Assembly: GCF_030127105.1 (NCBI RefSeq)
Contig: NZ_CP126161.1
Coordinates: 1,922,001 to 1,986,000, forward strand
Source of the DNA: Haloarcula pelagica
GTDB lineage: Archaea; Halobacteriota; Halobacteria; Halobacteriales; Haloarculaceae
Direction: 5' to 3'
Length of the DNA: 64,000 nt
The translations under genes and the position numbers were made by a program. Position 1 is the stretch's first letter, and every line of letters starts with the position of its first letter. The notes under the pieces are model-generated. The model had not been told where the DNA came from, made no database searches, and saw nothing but the letters and a program-made list of their open reading frames with translations. Positions 8,828 to 17,517 of this stretch are shown here, piece after piece.

Positions 8828-9775
8828 ATGGTCGGATCTGACCGGGACCGACGTGCCGACGGAGCTGTCGACCCCGAACGATATCTCGACAGCGTGTTAC
8901 ACTACCTCCACTCTCAGGGGTACGAGACGGCGACAAACGAGCTCAACGCTTCGGCGGTGTTGATCGCCTGCGTCGCCAGCGAGGTCTCCGATGGCCCGGA
9001 ACGCTCCCTCTGCCTCGTCGAGACCGCAGCGGATACAGTGATCGACCTCCCCCACGTGAAGTATCTGCTCGAAACTGGGAAAGAGAAAGACATCGGGCAC
9101 CTGGCACTCACGTCTCCCGGTGGGATCAGCCCCGACGCACAGACGGCGGCGGACGAATACGGTGTCCAGATCATCTCGCCCGACGACCTCTCGCCCGACG
9201 CCGCAGGATTCGGCGTCGCCGTCGAGGACATCGAATTCCCGGAGTCGTCGCCGACCGCCGAGACGGAACACGACGGCACCGAGGATCCGAACTCCGCTGC
9301 TGCAGAGAGTTCCGCCGCCGACCCGGCCAGCGCGTCTTCGAGCGAAATGGCACAGGAGCAAGCGTCGCTCGCCGAAACTCTCGTCATGCTGCTCGGAAGC
9401 GGTCTGGCCCTACTCGGGTTGGCGCCCTTTGTCTCCTGGTTCAGTCGGATCGCCGACCAGTCGCCGGCGATCGCGGCGATCGTGGGGTTCGTCGTCGTCT
9501 CCCCGCCGGCATTCGTCGCCGTCTCGGCAGTCGACGACTATCTCAACCTCCGCCTCTTTGGATCGTGGCGGGTCCGCAAAGAGAACGTGGCAGGGGCGAT
9601 GGGGGCAGTGATCCTCGGTTTCGGAATCGTGCTAAACGAGGCGGCGTCGAACGGTCTCTACCGGTCTTCGGACATCTCCGGCCTCGTGTCGATCGGTGGC
9701 GGACTCCTCCTCCTGTACTCCGCCACTATCCACGTCGTGCGGCTGTTCTTCGAGAAGCGACGAGGCAGGCGGTGA
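8828..9775 (+). CDS. Membrane protein with N-terminal nuclease-fold-like domain, function unknown
   Basis: A 315-residue protein with two parts. Residues about 15-125 form a soluble alpha/beta domain (DSVLHYLHSQGYETATNEL ... CLVETAADTVIDLPHVKYLL ... GVQIISPDDLSP) whose layout recalls restriction-endonuclease-like Mrr_cat folds, but I cannot see a convincing catalytic D-ExK set. An acidic Ser/Ala linker (about 130-180) leads to three or four membrane segments (about 188-300). Haloarchaea carry many such proteins with a cytosolic REase-like domain tethered to the membrane. It stands alone between the TRAP operon and upp. Confidence 0.65.
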   Translation: MVGSDRDRRADGAVDPERYLDSVLHYLHSQGYETATNELNASAVLIACVASEVSDGPERSLCLVETAADTVIDLPHVKYLLETGKEKDIGHLALTSPGGISPDAQTAADEYGVQIISPDDLSPDAAGFGVAVEDIEFPESSPTAETEHDGTEDPNSAAAESSAADPASASSSEMAQEQASLAETLVMLLGSGLALLGLAPFVSWFSRIADQSPAIAAIVGFVVVSPPAFVAVSAVDDYLNLRLFGSWRVRKENVAGAMGAVILGFGIVLNEAASNGLYRSSDISGLVSIGGGLLLLYSATIHVVRLFFEKRRGRR

Positions 9776-9972
9776 CCAGTGGCCGCCGTGTCCGACTCGT
9801 CCGGGCTGGTGCCGGCGATTCCCCGTCCGATCGACCGAGCAGGTCACTCGTCCGCGTCGTGTCGACCGACTCGAACGGTGGTCGATACGCTCTCCGCGCC
9901 TGGCAGTCGGCGCCCACCACAGAGCCACCGGAGTGGAAACTGTTTACCCCCAGCCTGCTGTAGGCCCGGGAC

Positions 9973-10650
9973 ATGGCGATAGAACAGCGCGGCGACGCCT
10001 CCGTCGTCACCCACGCCCTCGCGAAAGACGAACTCTCGAAGCTCCGCGATGTCGGCACCGAACAGGTCGCCTTCCGGAAGGGACTGGTCCGGCTCGGTCG
10101 GCTCTGTGGGTACGAGATCGTCGACGGGCGGATGGAGACCGAGTACGTCGAGATCGAGACGCCCCTGACCACGACGATGGGCGAGCGCGTCAAGGGGCTG
10201 GACGATGTCGTCATCGTCAACGTCCTCCGTGCCGCCACACCCTTCGTCGAGGGGCTGTTGAAGGCGTTCCCCCGCGCCCGACAGGGCGTCATCTCCGCCA
10301 GCCGCGACGAGGCGGCGGGGATGGACGAGGACGGCGAGTTCCCCATCTCGATCGACTACGTGAAACTGCCCGAGATCCGCCCCGAGGACACCGTCATCGT
10401 CGCCGATCCGATGCTCGCGACGGGGTCGACGATGTGTGCGGTCTTAGAACACATCACGACGAGCCAGACAGATCCGGAGACGCTGCTGACGCTGTCGGCC
10501 GTGGCGGCCCCGCCCGGCATCGTCCGTGTCTCCAGCGCGTTCCCGGACGTGGACGTGCTGACCGTCGCGATCGACGAGAAACTGGACGACGACGGGTTCA
10601 TCGTCCCGGGCCTGGGCGACGCCGGCGACCGCGCTTTCCGGACGGACTGA
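9973..10650 (+). CDS. upp: Uracil phosphoribosyltransferase
   Basis: A 225-residue cytosolic enzyme converting uracil and PRPP to UMP in pyrimidine salvage. The PRPP-binding loop is [20 protein letters not shown] (about residues 138-157), and the C-terminal uracil-binding segment is [12 protein letters not shown], both diagnostic of Upp. [19 protein letters not shown]-like sequence ([16 protein letters not shown]) lies at about 78-93. The ATG at 9973 is preceded by an A/T-rich GTTTACC element about 30 bases upstream, consistent with a leaderless or short-leader haloarchaeal transcript. Confidence 0.97.
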   Translation: MAIEQRGDASVVTHALAKDELSKLRDVGTEQVAFRKGLVRLGRLCGYEIVDGRMETEYVEIETPLTTTMGERVKGLDDVVIVNVLRAATPFVEGLLKAFPRARQGVISASRDEAAGMDEDGEFPISIDYVKLPEIRPEDTVIVADPMLATGSTMCAVLEHITTSQTDPETLLTLSAVAAPPGIVRVSSAFPDVDVLTVAIDEKLDDDGFIVPGLGDAGDRAFRTD

Positions 10651-10861
10651 CCGCGCGGACCGAAACATCTTTTAGGTGCATCGGTGAACGAGTGGTACTG
10701 CGAGTTCTCGCCGCCGCCCCGCTCCCTAACCCCTTCGTTTCAACTGGAGAACGCGACACGTCGTCGGGTGACCCGTTCCAGTCGAACTACTATCCAATCC
10801 GTGTGTCGTGTCATCGTCCGTCGCGCACCAGCCGCTGCAGTCGGCGGTGTCGGCGACGCAG

Positions 10862-11464
10862 TCAGTACCCGTCGATGTCGGCGCGGCCGCTCGTGGCGCT
10901 CCTGATCTCGTCGCGCAGCCCCGCCCCCTCGGCGACCGGGACCCGAACGTCGAAGCGCACGTCGGCCTCGTAGGCGGCCTCGAACTCGACACCGGCGGAT
11001 TCGAGCAGGCCCCGGACGCTGCCCGAATCGTCGTACGCCACCGTGACCGAGAACGTCTCGTGGGGAACCTCCTCGACGACGCCGGCCGCGTCGACGCCGT
11101 CCTTGACCGCCCGGGAGTACGCCCGGGCCAGGCCGCCGACGCCGAGGTTCGTCCCGCCGTAGTAGCGGGTGACGACGGAGACGACGTTCTCGATCTCGCG
11201 TTGCTGGAGGACGTTCAACGCCGGTTTGCCGGCACTGCCGCTTGGCTCGCCGTCGTCGCTGGAATACTCCCGAAACGGGTCGGATCGCACCCGGTAGGCC
11301 GGGACGTTGTGGGTCGCGTCGTCGTAGGCGGCCTCGATCTCGCGGACGAACGCCTCGGCCGCGTCGGTGGTCGTCGCCGGAGCGACGTGGCCGATGAACT
11401 CCGAGCCCTGGACGGTAAAGCGTGCCTCGGCCCGCTCGCCGACCGTCCGGTAGCTGTCTGGCAC
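10862..11464 (-). CDS. YigZ/IMPACT family protein
   Basis: A 200-residue protein of the YigZ/IMPACT (UPF0029) family. The N-terminal domain contains ARFTVQGSEFIGHVAP, the conserved DATHNVPAYRV block, and GEPSGSAGKPALNVLQ, SVVTRYYGGTNLGVGGLAR (about residues 85-105), the family signature; a smaller EF-G-V-like domain follows. The biochemical role is unsettled (translation-related or nucleotide-binding proposals). The frame stays open upstream to 11560, but the GTG at 11464 (VPDSYRTVGERAEARF) gives the normal length and avoids overlap with the gene ending at 11497. Confidence 0.88.
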   Translation of the reverse strand: MPDSYRTVGERAEARFTVQGSEFIGHVAPATTTDAAEAFVREIEAAYDDATHNVPAYRVRSDPFREYSSDDGEPSGSAGKPALNVLQQREIENVVSVVTRYYGGTNLGVGGLARAYSRAVKDGVDAAGVVEEVPHETFSVTVAYDDSGSVRGLLESAGVEFEAAYEADVRFDVRVPVAEGAGLRDEIRSATSGRADIDGY

Positions 11465-11496
11465 GGGAGCCAGTACCGGCGGGAGGCGAATAGCGC

Positions 11497-11859
11497 TTAT
11501 CCTTCCGGCTCCCCCTCGCCCCCCGTCGGCCCGCTGGCTCCGGGGTCTCGGCTCCCCCACACCCGCTTGTCCAGCAGCCTGACGACCATCCCGTCACGCA
11601 CCCGGAGCTGACAGGACAGCCGCGGATAGCCAAAGCGGTCGGCCAGGTCGTCGTGCCAGTGTTCGGGTTCGGGGTCGTCGGCCACCCGGACGCCACAGGT
11701 CGCACAGATGCCCCGGCCGCCACAGTTGAGCGACCGCGCGTACCGGCCGTGCGGGGAGATGTCGGCGGCCAGCAACACGTCCCGGAGGACCGCCCCAGCG
11801 TCGGCGGTCAGTTCGCGGCGCTCGCCGTCCGGGCTCTCGACGGTGATCGTCGCGGTCAT
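11497..11859 (-). CDS. 2Fe-2S ferredoxin-type iron-sulfur protein
   Basis: A 120-residue protein with a plant-type [2Fe-2S] fold. The cluster ligands are visible as LNCGGRGICATCGV (Cys-x5-Cys-x2-Cys, about residues 45-54) plus a fourth Cys in PRLSCQLRVRDG (about residue 82). The last 20 residues form a Gly/Pro-rich tail. It is not the halophilic major ferredoxin (see 19561) but a smaller electron-transfer protein. Its start overlaps the stop of the DUF4260 gene by 4 bases, suggesting co-transcription. Confidence 0.85.
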   Translation of the reverse strand: MTATITVESPDGERRELTADAGAVLRDVLLAADISPHGRYARSLNCGGRGICATCGVRVADDPEPEHWHDDLADRFGYPRLSCQLRVRDGMVVRLLDKRVWGSRDPGASGPTGGEGEPEG

Positions 11860-12209
11860 AGCCGCTGGACGTGCGTGTCGCCGAACTCGCGGTCGGCGTA
11901 CTTCAGCCCGTACCCGAACAGGCGGTCGGCCCCGATGTGAGCGGTCCAGATCAGCGCGACACCGACGGCAAGTCCGGTCCCGGTCAGGATTCCGGCGGCC
12001 GCCAGTGTGACCGGGCCGAGGTAGGTGTGGACGGCGTTGTACGTAGTCGCGCCGACCCGGCGGCTGTGGAGGTAGCCGGCCATCGACACGTCCGGCAGGA
12101 GCACGAGCGCGAGAAAGACGAGCAGGGACCGCCCCTGGAGCGCGTAGGTCGCCGTCGCGGCGGCGGCGACGATCGCCCCTTCGGCCCGGACGAGTGTCCG
12201 TGGGTTCAT
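11856..12209 (-). CDS. DUF4260 family membrane protein
   Basis: A small protein of 117 residues with about four predicted membrane segments. The sequence ALVLLPDVSMAGYL, VGATTYNAVHTYLGPVTLA and LIWTAHIGADRLFGYGLKY matches the conserved pattern of DUF4260, in which H and D residues at membrane borders are conserved; the function is unknown. The open frame begins nine codons earlier, but the ATG at 12209 (MNPRTLVRAEGAIVA) matches the family N-terminus. Confidence 0.8.
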   Translation of the reverse strand: MNPRTLVRAEGAIVAAAATATYALQGRSLLVFLALVLLPDVSMAGYLHSRRVGATTYNAVHTYLGPVTLAAAGILTGTGLAVGVALIWTAHIGADRLFGYGLKYADREFGDTHVQRL

Positions 12210-12250
12210 GCCTCGACAGTCGGTGTGGCGGGACAAAGACGTGGCGGGCG

Positions 12251-12754
12251 CTACGCCAGCTCGATCGTCCGGACGAACGCCATCCGGGTGATCTCGTTGA
12301 CCAGATCGCCGGGCAGTTCCTCGTCGGTGATGACGTAGAGGACGGCCTCGTCGGTGAACTCCGGGTCCTCGGTGAGGACCTGCCGGATCGGGATGCCCCG
12401 GTCGGCGATGGCCCCCGTGACGGCGGCGACGATGCCCGACTCGTCGGCGTCCCGGACGTGGACCGTGATCGCGGTCAGGTCCAGCACCGGCGCCAGGTCC
12501 AGCAGGCTCGGCACCGCAGAGATGTTCCGGAAGATACGCCGGAGTTCGTCGTCGTCCAGGATCGCGTCGGTCGTCGCGTTGACCACCCGCCGGTCAACAC
12601 CGGCCTCGCGGGCGATCCCCGTGTTCGGGATCTCGATCCCGCCCGAGACCACCCGGCCGTCCTCGTTGACCGAGAACCCCCGTTCGAGCAGCAGGCGGAT
12701 GACGGCCTGCTGGCCCGGGGAGTCCGCGAACTTCTCCATGATCTCGTCGAACAT
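12251..12754 (-). CDS. ACT-domain regulatory protein downstream of hisB
   Basis: A 167-residue protein with an N-terminal winged-helix-like region (FADSPGQQAVIRLLLERGFS; GIEIPNTGIAREAGVDRRVV, about residues 12-65) and a C-terminal ACT domain (DLTAITVHVRDADESGIVAA ... IPIRQVLTEDPEFTDEAVLY, about 90-160). Such HTH-ACT proteins are archaeal amino-acid-responsive regulators. The start codon directly abuts the hisB stop (TAG then ATG), so it is translated with hisB and may sense an amino acid linked to that pathway; this last point is inference. Confidence 0.82.
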   Translation of the reverse strand: MFDEIMEKFADSPGQQAVIRLLLERGFSVNEDGRVVSGGIEIPNTGIAREAGVDRRVVNATTDAILDDDELRRIFRNISAVPSLLDLAPVLDLTAITVHVRDADESGIVAAVTGAIADRGIPIRQVLTEDPEFTDEAVLYVITDEELPGDLVNEITRMAFVRTIELA

Positions 12755-13342
12755 CTATAGCTCGCCTTTCGTACTCGCCACGTCGGAGCGCCGTTCGTCG
12801 ATGCGGGTCGCGTCGTCCAAGGCCCGCGCGAGCCCCTTGAACAGCGCCTCGATCTCGTGGTGGGCGTTCTCCCCTTCGACGCCACAGTGGAGGGTCAGCC
12901 CGGCGTTCATCGCCAGCGACCGGCAGAAGTGCCCGGCCATGTGGCTGGTCATCCCGCCGACCTCGGCCTGGGAGAACTCGCCGTCGAACTCGTAGTACGG
13001 CCGGCCGGAGATGTCGACGACGACGCTTGCGACGGCCTCGTCCAGTGGCACCCGCCGGTCGGCGAAGCGCCGGATACCGCGTTTCTCGCCCAGCGCGTCG
13101 GACAGGGCCTCTCCCAGCGTGATCGCCACGTCCTCGACGGTGTGGTGGTCGTCGATCTCTAGGTCGCCGTCACAGTGGACCGTCAGGTCGAACAGTCCGT
13201 GGGTGGCGAAGGCGGTCAGCATGTGATCGAAGAAGCCGACGCCGGTCTCGACCGTCGACTCGCCGTCGCCGTCGACCTCCAGGGTCACCTCGATCTCCGT
13301 CTCGGCCGTCTCGCGCGTGACGGCCGCCGTGCGGTCGGTCAT
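12755..13342 (-). CDS. hisB: Imidazoleglycerol-phosphate dehydratase
   Basis: A 195-residue enzyme for the sixth step of histidine biosynthesis, dehydrating imidazole glycerol phosphate to imidazole acetol phosphate. The metal-binding signatures are visible: [34 protein letters not shown] and the C-terminal [19 protein letters not shown]. Length matches monofunctional archaeal HisB. It is followed with no gap by the ACT-domain gene; hisA is 3 kb away in the same orientation rather than in the same operon. Confidence 0.97.
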   Translation of the reverse strand: MTDRTAAVTRETAETEIEVTLEVDGDGESTVETGVGFFDHMLTAFATHGLFDLTVHCDGDLEIDDHHTVEDVAITLGEALSDALGEKRGIRRFADRRVPLDEAVASVVVDISGRPYYEFDGEFSQAEVGGMTSHMAGHFCRSLAMNAGLTLHCGVEGENAHHEIEALFKGLARALDDATRIDERRSDVASTKGEL

Positions 13343-13506
13343 ACTCCCACGGTGTCGGGCCGGCTATTTGGACCTCACGGCTAGGCGTCGCTGTACCCGC
13401 TGCTGGTGTGTTGTGGTCGTGTGAGGGCCAGAAAGTCCCGGCCGGCTGAACTCGGGGGACTGGCCGTTCGAATCAGTGTCTCCGAAGCCGCAGCCCTCCG
13501 TCACCG

Positions 13507-14700
13507 CTACTCCGTCACCCGGCCGATGACCAGCCAGGTCGCGAGCGTCACCGCGAGCAACACCGCGATCGGGACCCACAGCAGGCGCATCGCCTGGAGG
13601 ATGCCCGCGTCACCGATCAGAAAGCCCATGGCGGCCGGGACGGCGGCGATCCCGGCGGCGGAGGTGACCGCGGCGATGGCGTTGACCGGGGCGCTGTGCT
13701 CGGGGACGGCCTCGGTCCCGTAGGCCAGCATCGTCGGGTACAGCCCCGACAGCACCAGCCCGATGAGGAAGAAGCCGGCAAGCAGCGCTAGCCCCTCGGC
13801 GAAGAAGAAGGTGTAGAGGAAGGCGGGGACGAGCAGGGCGGCCTGTACGAGTCCCAGACGGGCGTAGCCAAAGCGCTCCGAGAGCCGCCCCGACGCCAGC
13901 CGGCCGGGGATGTACGCGGCGAGCATGATACTCAGCGAGGCCGTCGCGAGCGGGCCCGAGAGCCGGCCGTCGGCGAACGTCGTCAGCCACGTGAACAGCC
14001 CGCCCTCGACGCCGGCCGAGAGAAACAGCGTCACCGCCGTCGCCAGCACCTCGGGCTGGCGACCGATCCGACGGAGTTCGGCCATGTCGAGGGTGTCGTC
14101 GCCGCCGTCGACCGTCGGCGTCGGGAGATACCACACCAGCCCGACCAGCGGGACGAACGCGAGCCCGAGCGTGAAGTAGGCCAGCCGCCAGTCGCCCAGC
14201 CAGACGGCCGCCGCGACCAGCGCCGGCCCGAGGGTCGCGCCGACCGCCCACATCATGTCGTAGTAGCTAAAGAGCCGCCCCCGCTGGGCCGGGTAGAGGT
14301 GGCTCAACAGCGGCCGGTCGGTCCCCCGGCCGACGCCGGTAAAGAGCCCGCGGCCAGCGAGCGCGGACAGGAACAACAGGAACGACGGGGCGACGCCCAT
14401 GAAGAAGATCCCGACGCCGGTCCCGACGAAGCCGACCAGGAGCAGACGGCGCGTGTCGAAGTGGCTCGCGACCGCGCCGACGAGCATCACGACCAGCAGA
14501 TACCCGAGCGTCCCGGCGGGCGCGACCAGCCCCAACTGCCAGTCGGGGGCGCCAAACGTGGTCCGCAGTTCGGGGATGACCGCCCCGCGCATCTGCAGGC
14601 CGGCCCCCTCCAGCGCGACGTACGCGAAGACGGCCAGCGTCCACCACCGCCTGGTGTCTCGTTCCGTCTCGGCCCCGTGGACGTTGGCCGTCTCGTTCAT
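13507..14700 (-). CDS. MFS transporter divergent from a TrmB regulator
   Basis: A 397-residue protein with about 12 membrane segments. It starts MNETANVHGAETERDTRRWW and then ALEGAGLQMRGAVIPELRTTFG; the MFS loop motif appears as GRLSERFGYARLG in the second half. The frame extends far upstream to 15570, antisense to trmB, but the ATG at 14700 fits a transporter N-terminus. It faces a TrmB-family regulator across a 60-bp gap holding an inverted repeat, so its expression is probably controlled by that regulator. TrmB proteins usually sense sugars, so a carbohydrate-related substrate is possible but unproven. Confidence 0.85.
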   Translation of the reverse strand: MNETANVHGAETERDTRRWWTLAVFAYVALEGAGLQMRGAVIPELRTTFGAPDWQLGLVAPAGTLGYLLVVMLVGAVASHFDTRRLLLVGFVGTGVGIFFMGVAPSFLLFLSALAGRGLFTGVGRGTDRPLLSHLYPAQRGRLFSYYDMMWAVGATLGPALVAAAVWLGDWRLAYFTLGLAFVPLVGLVWYLPTPTVDGGDDTLDMAELRRIGRQPEVLATAVTLFLSAGVEGGLFTWLTTFADGRLSGPLATASLSIMLAAYIPGRLASGRLSERFGYARLGLVQAALLVPAFLYTFFFAEGLALLAGFFLIGLVLSGLYPTMLAYGTEAVPEHSAPVNAIAAVTSAAGIAAVPAAMGFLIGDAGILQAMRLLWVPIAVLLAVTLATWLVIGRVTE

Positions 14701-14733
14701 ACTCCACCCTGTGTGGCCTAGTGGAAAAATATT

Positions 14734-14751
14734 TTGTATATAGTAGTACAA
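14734..14751. promoter_or_regulatory. Inverted repeat TTGTA-N8-TACAA between MFS and TrmB genes
   Basis: A perfect 5-bp inverted repeat with an 8-base spacer in the 60-bp divergent intergenic region. It lies inside an A/T-rich patch (from about 14723) that must hold the TATA elements of one or both promoters, 10 bases ahead of the TrmB start and 33 ahead of the MFS start. It is a likely operator for the adjacent TrmB-type regulator. Confidence 0.55.
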
Positions 14752-14760
14752 TCCTCTCCC

Positions 14761-15825
14761 ATGTCTGGCGACGCGCTCCGGGACCACCTCGCGACGTTCG
14801 GGCTCTCGGAGAAGGAGATCGAGGCCTATCTGGCCGTCCTGAAGGCCGGCACGGCGACGACGGGGGAGGTATCGCGGGCCGCCGATGTCTCGCAGGGGTA
14901 CGTCTACGACATCGCCGCGGCGCTGGCCGACCGTGGGTTGGTGACGATCGACGAGACACAGAGTCCGACGGTGTTGCGCGCCCGACCGCCCGAGGACGCC
15001 ATCGGCGCGCTGTCGACGCGGGTCGAGGAACTCGGCGAGACGATCGACGACCTCTACGAACAGCCCGCCGACGGGGGGCCGCCCGTCGAGGTCGTCCACT
15101 CGCGGGCGACCGTCCGCAAGCGCGCACGGAGCGCACTCGACGTGGCCGACCACGAGGCGCTGCTGGTCGTGCCGGCACCGGAGATCGAACACCTCCGCAC
15201 GGCGCTGGCCGACGCCCAGGAGCGGGGCGTGTTCGTCTACCTGCTGGCGGTCGCGCCGCTGTCCGCCGACGCCCTCGACGAGGAGTGGGGACGGATCGCA
15301 GACGTGGCCCGGACCTGGGACGCGACGGCGCCGGTCCACGTCATCGCCGACGAGACGCGGGGGCTGATGGGTGCCCACGGCGTCCTCTCGGGCCGACACG
15401 GCGAGGAGTACGCGCTGGCGTTCACCCAGCGGGAGATCGGCAGCGGCTTCTTCGGGAACGTCGTCGCGAACTTCTGGCCGATGGGCGAGGACCGCCACGT
15501 CACGGAGCCGGACCCGTTGCCGGCGACCTACGACCACCTCCGGACCGCCGCGACCAACGCCGCGCTCCACCGGGCGGCCGGCCGGGACCTCCTTGCGGAC
15601 GTGACCGTCACCGGCCTCGACAGCAGCGAGCGGACCTACGAGCGGGTCCCGGTCGTCGAGGTCCGCCAGGGGCTCGTCGGTGACCCGACCAACGACTTCC
15701 CGATGGAGAACAGCCTCGTGTTCGAGACCCCCGACGGCCGCGTCTCCGCCGGCAACACACAGGGCGGGATCAGACCGTTCTACGAGGGATACGGGGCGAC
15801 GGCGGTGACGCTGTACTCGGGGTGA
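14761..15825 (+). CDS. TrmB family transcriptional regulator
   Basis: A 354-residue regulator. The N-terminal winged helix is ATFGLSEKEIEAYLAVLKAG followed by SRAADVSQGYVYDIAAALAD (about residues 9-62), the TrmB DNA-binding signature. A coiled linker follows, then a PLD-like effector domain (EVVHSRATVRKRARSALDVA onward) and a C-terminal TrmB sugar-binding-type domain ending GGIRPFYEGYGATAVTLYSG. The ATG at 14761 is chosen over a TTG at 14734 that lies inside the operator repeat. It probably represses or activates the divergent MFS gene and itself. Confidence 0.92.
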   Translation: MSGDALRDHLATFGLSEKEIEAYLAVLKAGTATTGEVSRAADVSQGYVYDIAAALADRGLVTIDETQSPTVLRARPPEDAIGALSTRVEELGETIDDLYEQPADGGPPVEVVHSRATVRKRARSALDVADHEALLVVPAPEIEHLRTALADAQERGVFVYLLAVAPLSADALDEEWGRIADVARTWDATAPVHVIADETRGLMGAHGVLSGRHGEEYALAFTQREIGSGFFGNVVANFWPMGEDRHVTEPDPLPATYDHLRTAATNAALHRAAGRDLLADVTVTGLDSSERTYERVPVVEVRQGLVGDPTNDFPMENSLVFETPDGRVSAGNTQGGIRPFYEGYGATAVTLYSG

Positions 15826-15840
15826 GTCGCGAGCGTCCGA

Positions 15841-16491
15841 TCAGGCGACCTCGGGGCGGTACCACACTGGCCCCGCGGCGGAGGCGCTGACGACGTACTC
15901 CGCGAGGGGGAACTGGACGACGACGGGTCCCGAGTCGTCGCTGCCGACCAGTTGTGCGAGCGCACCGGGGTCGACGCTGTCGTACAGCGGGTCGATCTCC
16001 AGCGCGTCCCGGCCGATCGCCCCGGCCAGCGCCGTCACGATGGCGGTCCCGACATCCGGGCTCTCGGCCCAGTCGAACCGCCCGAGGAACCGCCAGTCGT
16101 TCCCGCCGGAGCGGTCGATCTCGGCCACGCCGGTCACCGTCCGGATCGCCTCGCCGAGCCTGGGGAGGTCCGTCTTCGCCGCCGTCCGGCGGAGGACGAT
16201 GTCGGCGACGCCGTCGGACCGGCTGTTCGGTACGTCGGAGGTGAGCAGCACCGTCGCGACAGTCGCCCGGACCGTCCGTGCGGCCGTCAGCACGGAGAGC
16301 GCACGCTCGGCCCGGGGCGCTTCGCTCACGACACAGTCGATGTCGGTCGCGTCGAGGCTGGACAGGGCCGCCTCGGCGGAGCCCGCGACACTGGGGAGGA
16401 TCTCCCGATCGGTGGCGAAAAAGTCCACGAACCGTTCCCGCTCGGCCGCACGCTCCGTCACCAACAGTGCTGCGACAGTGCTCCCCTGCAT
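15841..16491 (-). CDS. HalOD1 output-domain protein with degenerate receiver-like N-terminus
   Basis: A 216-residue protein. Residues about 1-115 resemble a response-regulator receiver (VAALLVTERAAERERFVDFF ... DIDCVVSE ... ATVLLTSDV), but the phospho-acceptor is not obvious: the expected position reads V-V-S-E. The C-terminus (DVGTAIVTALAGAIGRDALE, IDPLYDSVDPGALAQLV, VVVQFPLAEYVVSAS) matches the halobacterial output domain HalOD1. Such proteins are haloarchaeal signalling components of unknown output. It converges on the TrmB gene with a 15-base gap. Confidence 0.75.
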   Translation of the reverse strand: MQGSTVAALLVTERAAERERFVDFFATDREILPSVAGSAEAALSSLDATDIDCVVSEAPRAERALSVLTAARTVRATVATVLLTSDVPNSRSDGVADIVLRRTAAKTDLPRLGEAIRTVTGVAEIDRSGGNDWRFLGRFDWAESPDVGTAIVTALAGAIGRDALEIDPLYDSVDPGALAQLVGSDDSGPVVVQFPLAEYVVSASAAGPVWYRPEVA

Positions 16492-16537
16492 GTCATCGAT
16501 AGGCAGAGCGGCGAGATAACCGTTGCTCCCCGACAGA

Positions 16538-17272
16538 TCACGACCCGTCGACCGCGTCTGTCGCCTCGGCCAGCGTGAACGCCCCTTCGTAGAGGGCGCT
16601 GCCGACGACTACGGCGGCCGCACCGGCATCCCGGAGCGCGACCACGTCGTCGACGGTCGCGACGCCCCCGCTCGCGATCACCGGGATGTCGACGGCCTCC
16701 ACCAGCCGTTCGACTGGGTCGGTCCGGACACCCGCGAGTTGGCCCTCCACGTCGACATCGGTAAAGAGGATTCCGGCGGCACCGCGGTCCGCGTACCGCT
16801 GTGCGGCCTCGGCGGGGTCCAGCCCGGTCCCCTCGGTCCACCCCGAGACGACGACCTCGCCGTCTTTCGCGTCCAGGCTCACCAGCACGCTGCCGGGGTG
16901 GCTCTCGCTGATCTCGGCGACGATCTCGGGGGTCTCGACGGCGGCGGTCCCGAGGATGACACGGTCGACGCCCCGATCGAGCAGGGAGACGGCGTCGTCG
17001 ACGGTCCGGATCCCTCCGCCCAACTGGACGCCAACGTCGTCGTCGACGGCGTCCAGGACGGCGTCGATAGCCGCGGCGTTCTTGCGCTCGCCCTCGAAGG
17101 CACCGTCGAGGTCGACCAGGTGCAACGTTCCGGCGCCGGCGTCGATCCACCGCCGTGCGGCCTCGACCGGGTCGCCGTAGGTCTTCTCGGTGCCGCGCTC
17201 GCCGCCGACCAGTTGGACGACCTGCCCGTCCTGCATGTCCACGGCCGGAACGACCTCGAACTCGGGGAACAT
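16538..17272 (-). CDS. hisA: Phosphoribosylformimino-5-aminoimidazole carboxamide ribotide isomerase
   Basis: A 244-residue TIM-barrel enzyme that isomerises ProFAR to PRFAR in histidine biosynthesis. The start EFEVVPAVDMQDGQVVQLVG carries the catalytic Asp (PAVD) of HisA, and phosphate-binding loops are visible as VQLGGGIRTVDDA and VIASGGVATVDDVVALRDAG. The frame extends upstream to 17536 through repeated non-coding DNA; the ATG at 17272 (MFPEFEVVPAVDM) gives normal family length. The upstream region contains two 59-bp direct repeats. Confidence 0.95.
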   Translation of the reverse strand: MFPEFEVVPAVDMQDGQVVQLVGGERGTEKTYGDPVEAARRWIDAGAGTLHLVDLDGAFEGERKNAAAIDAVLDAVDDDVGVQLGGGIRTVDDAVSLLDRGVDRVILGTAAVETPEIVAEISESHPGSVLVSLDAKDGEVVVSGWTEGTGLDPAEAAQRYADRGAAGILFTDVDVEGQLAGVRTDPVERLVEAVDIPVIASGGVATVDDVVALRDAGAAAVVVGSALYEGAFTLAEATDAVDGS

Positions 17273-17321
17273 GGACGTGGCTGGGTCGGCATCGGTCGAA
17301 AGCGTGTCGGTAGCGATGTCT

Positions 17322-17448
17322 GAGCGCCAGCGAAGACATCGAGGCGGAACGGCGAACGTAGTGAGCCGTGGAGCGGTGGGAGTTGTGCCGAGCGCCAGCG
17401 AAAACATCGAGGCGGAACGGCGAACGTAGTGAGCCGTGGAACGGTGGA
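17322..17448. repeat. Two direct 59-bp repeats with hairpin-forming core
   Basis: Copies at 17322-17380 and 17390-17448 differ at about three positions. The core reads GGAACGGCGAACGTAGTGAG then CCGTGGA, and the ACGG...CCGT ends can pair to form a stem. The same motif type (GGAACGGTGAACGAAGCGAA then CCGTGGAGCAG) occurs twice near 51085-51174, so this is a dispersed intergenic element, here between the divergent hisA and coiled-coil genes. Confidence 0.75.
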
Positions 17449-17517
17449 GGAGGTGAGCCGTGGAACTGGGAGCGTTCGAGCCCCGGACTTTTGCCGCTGT
17501 CCGCGAAACGGTAGGGT

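Noticed and set aside
13507-15570. A 687-residue extended MFS protein
   Set aside because: The extra N-terminus is antisense to the TrmB gene and not membrane-like; the ATG at 14700 gives a normal transporter.
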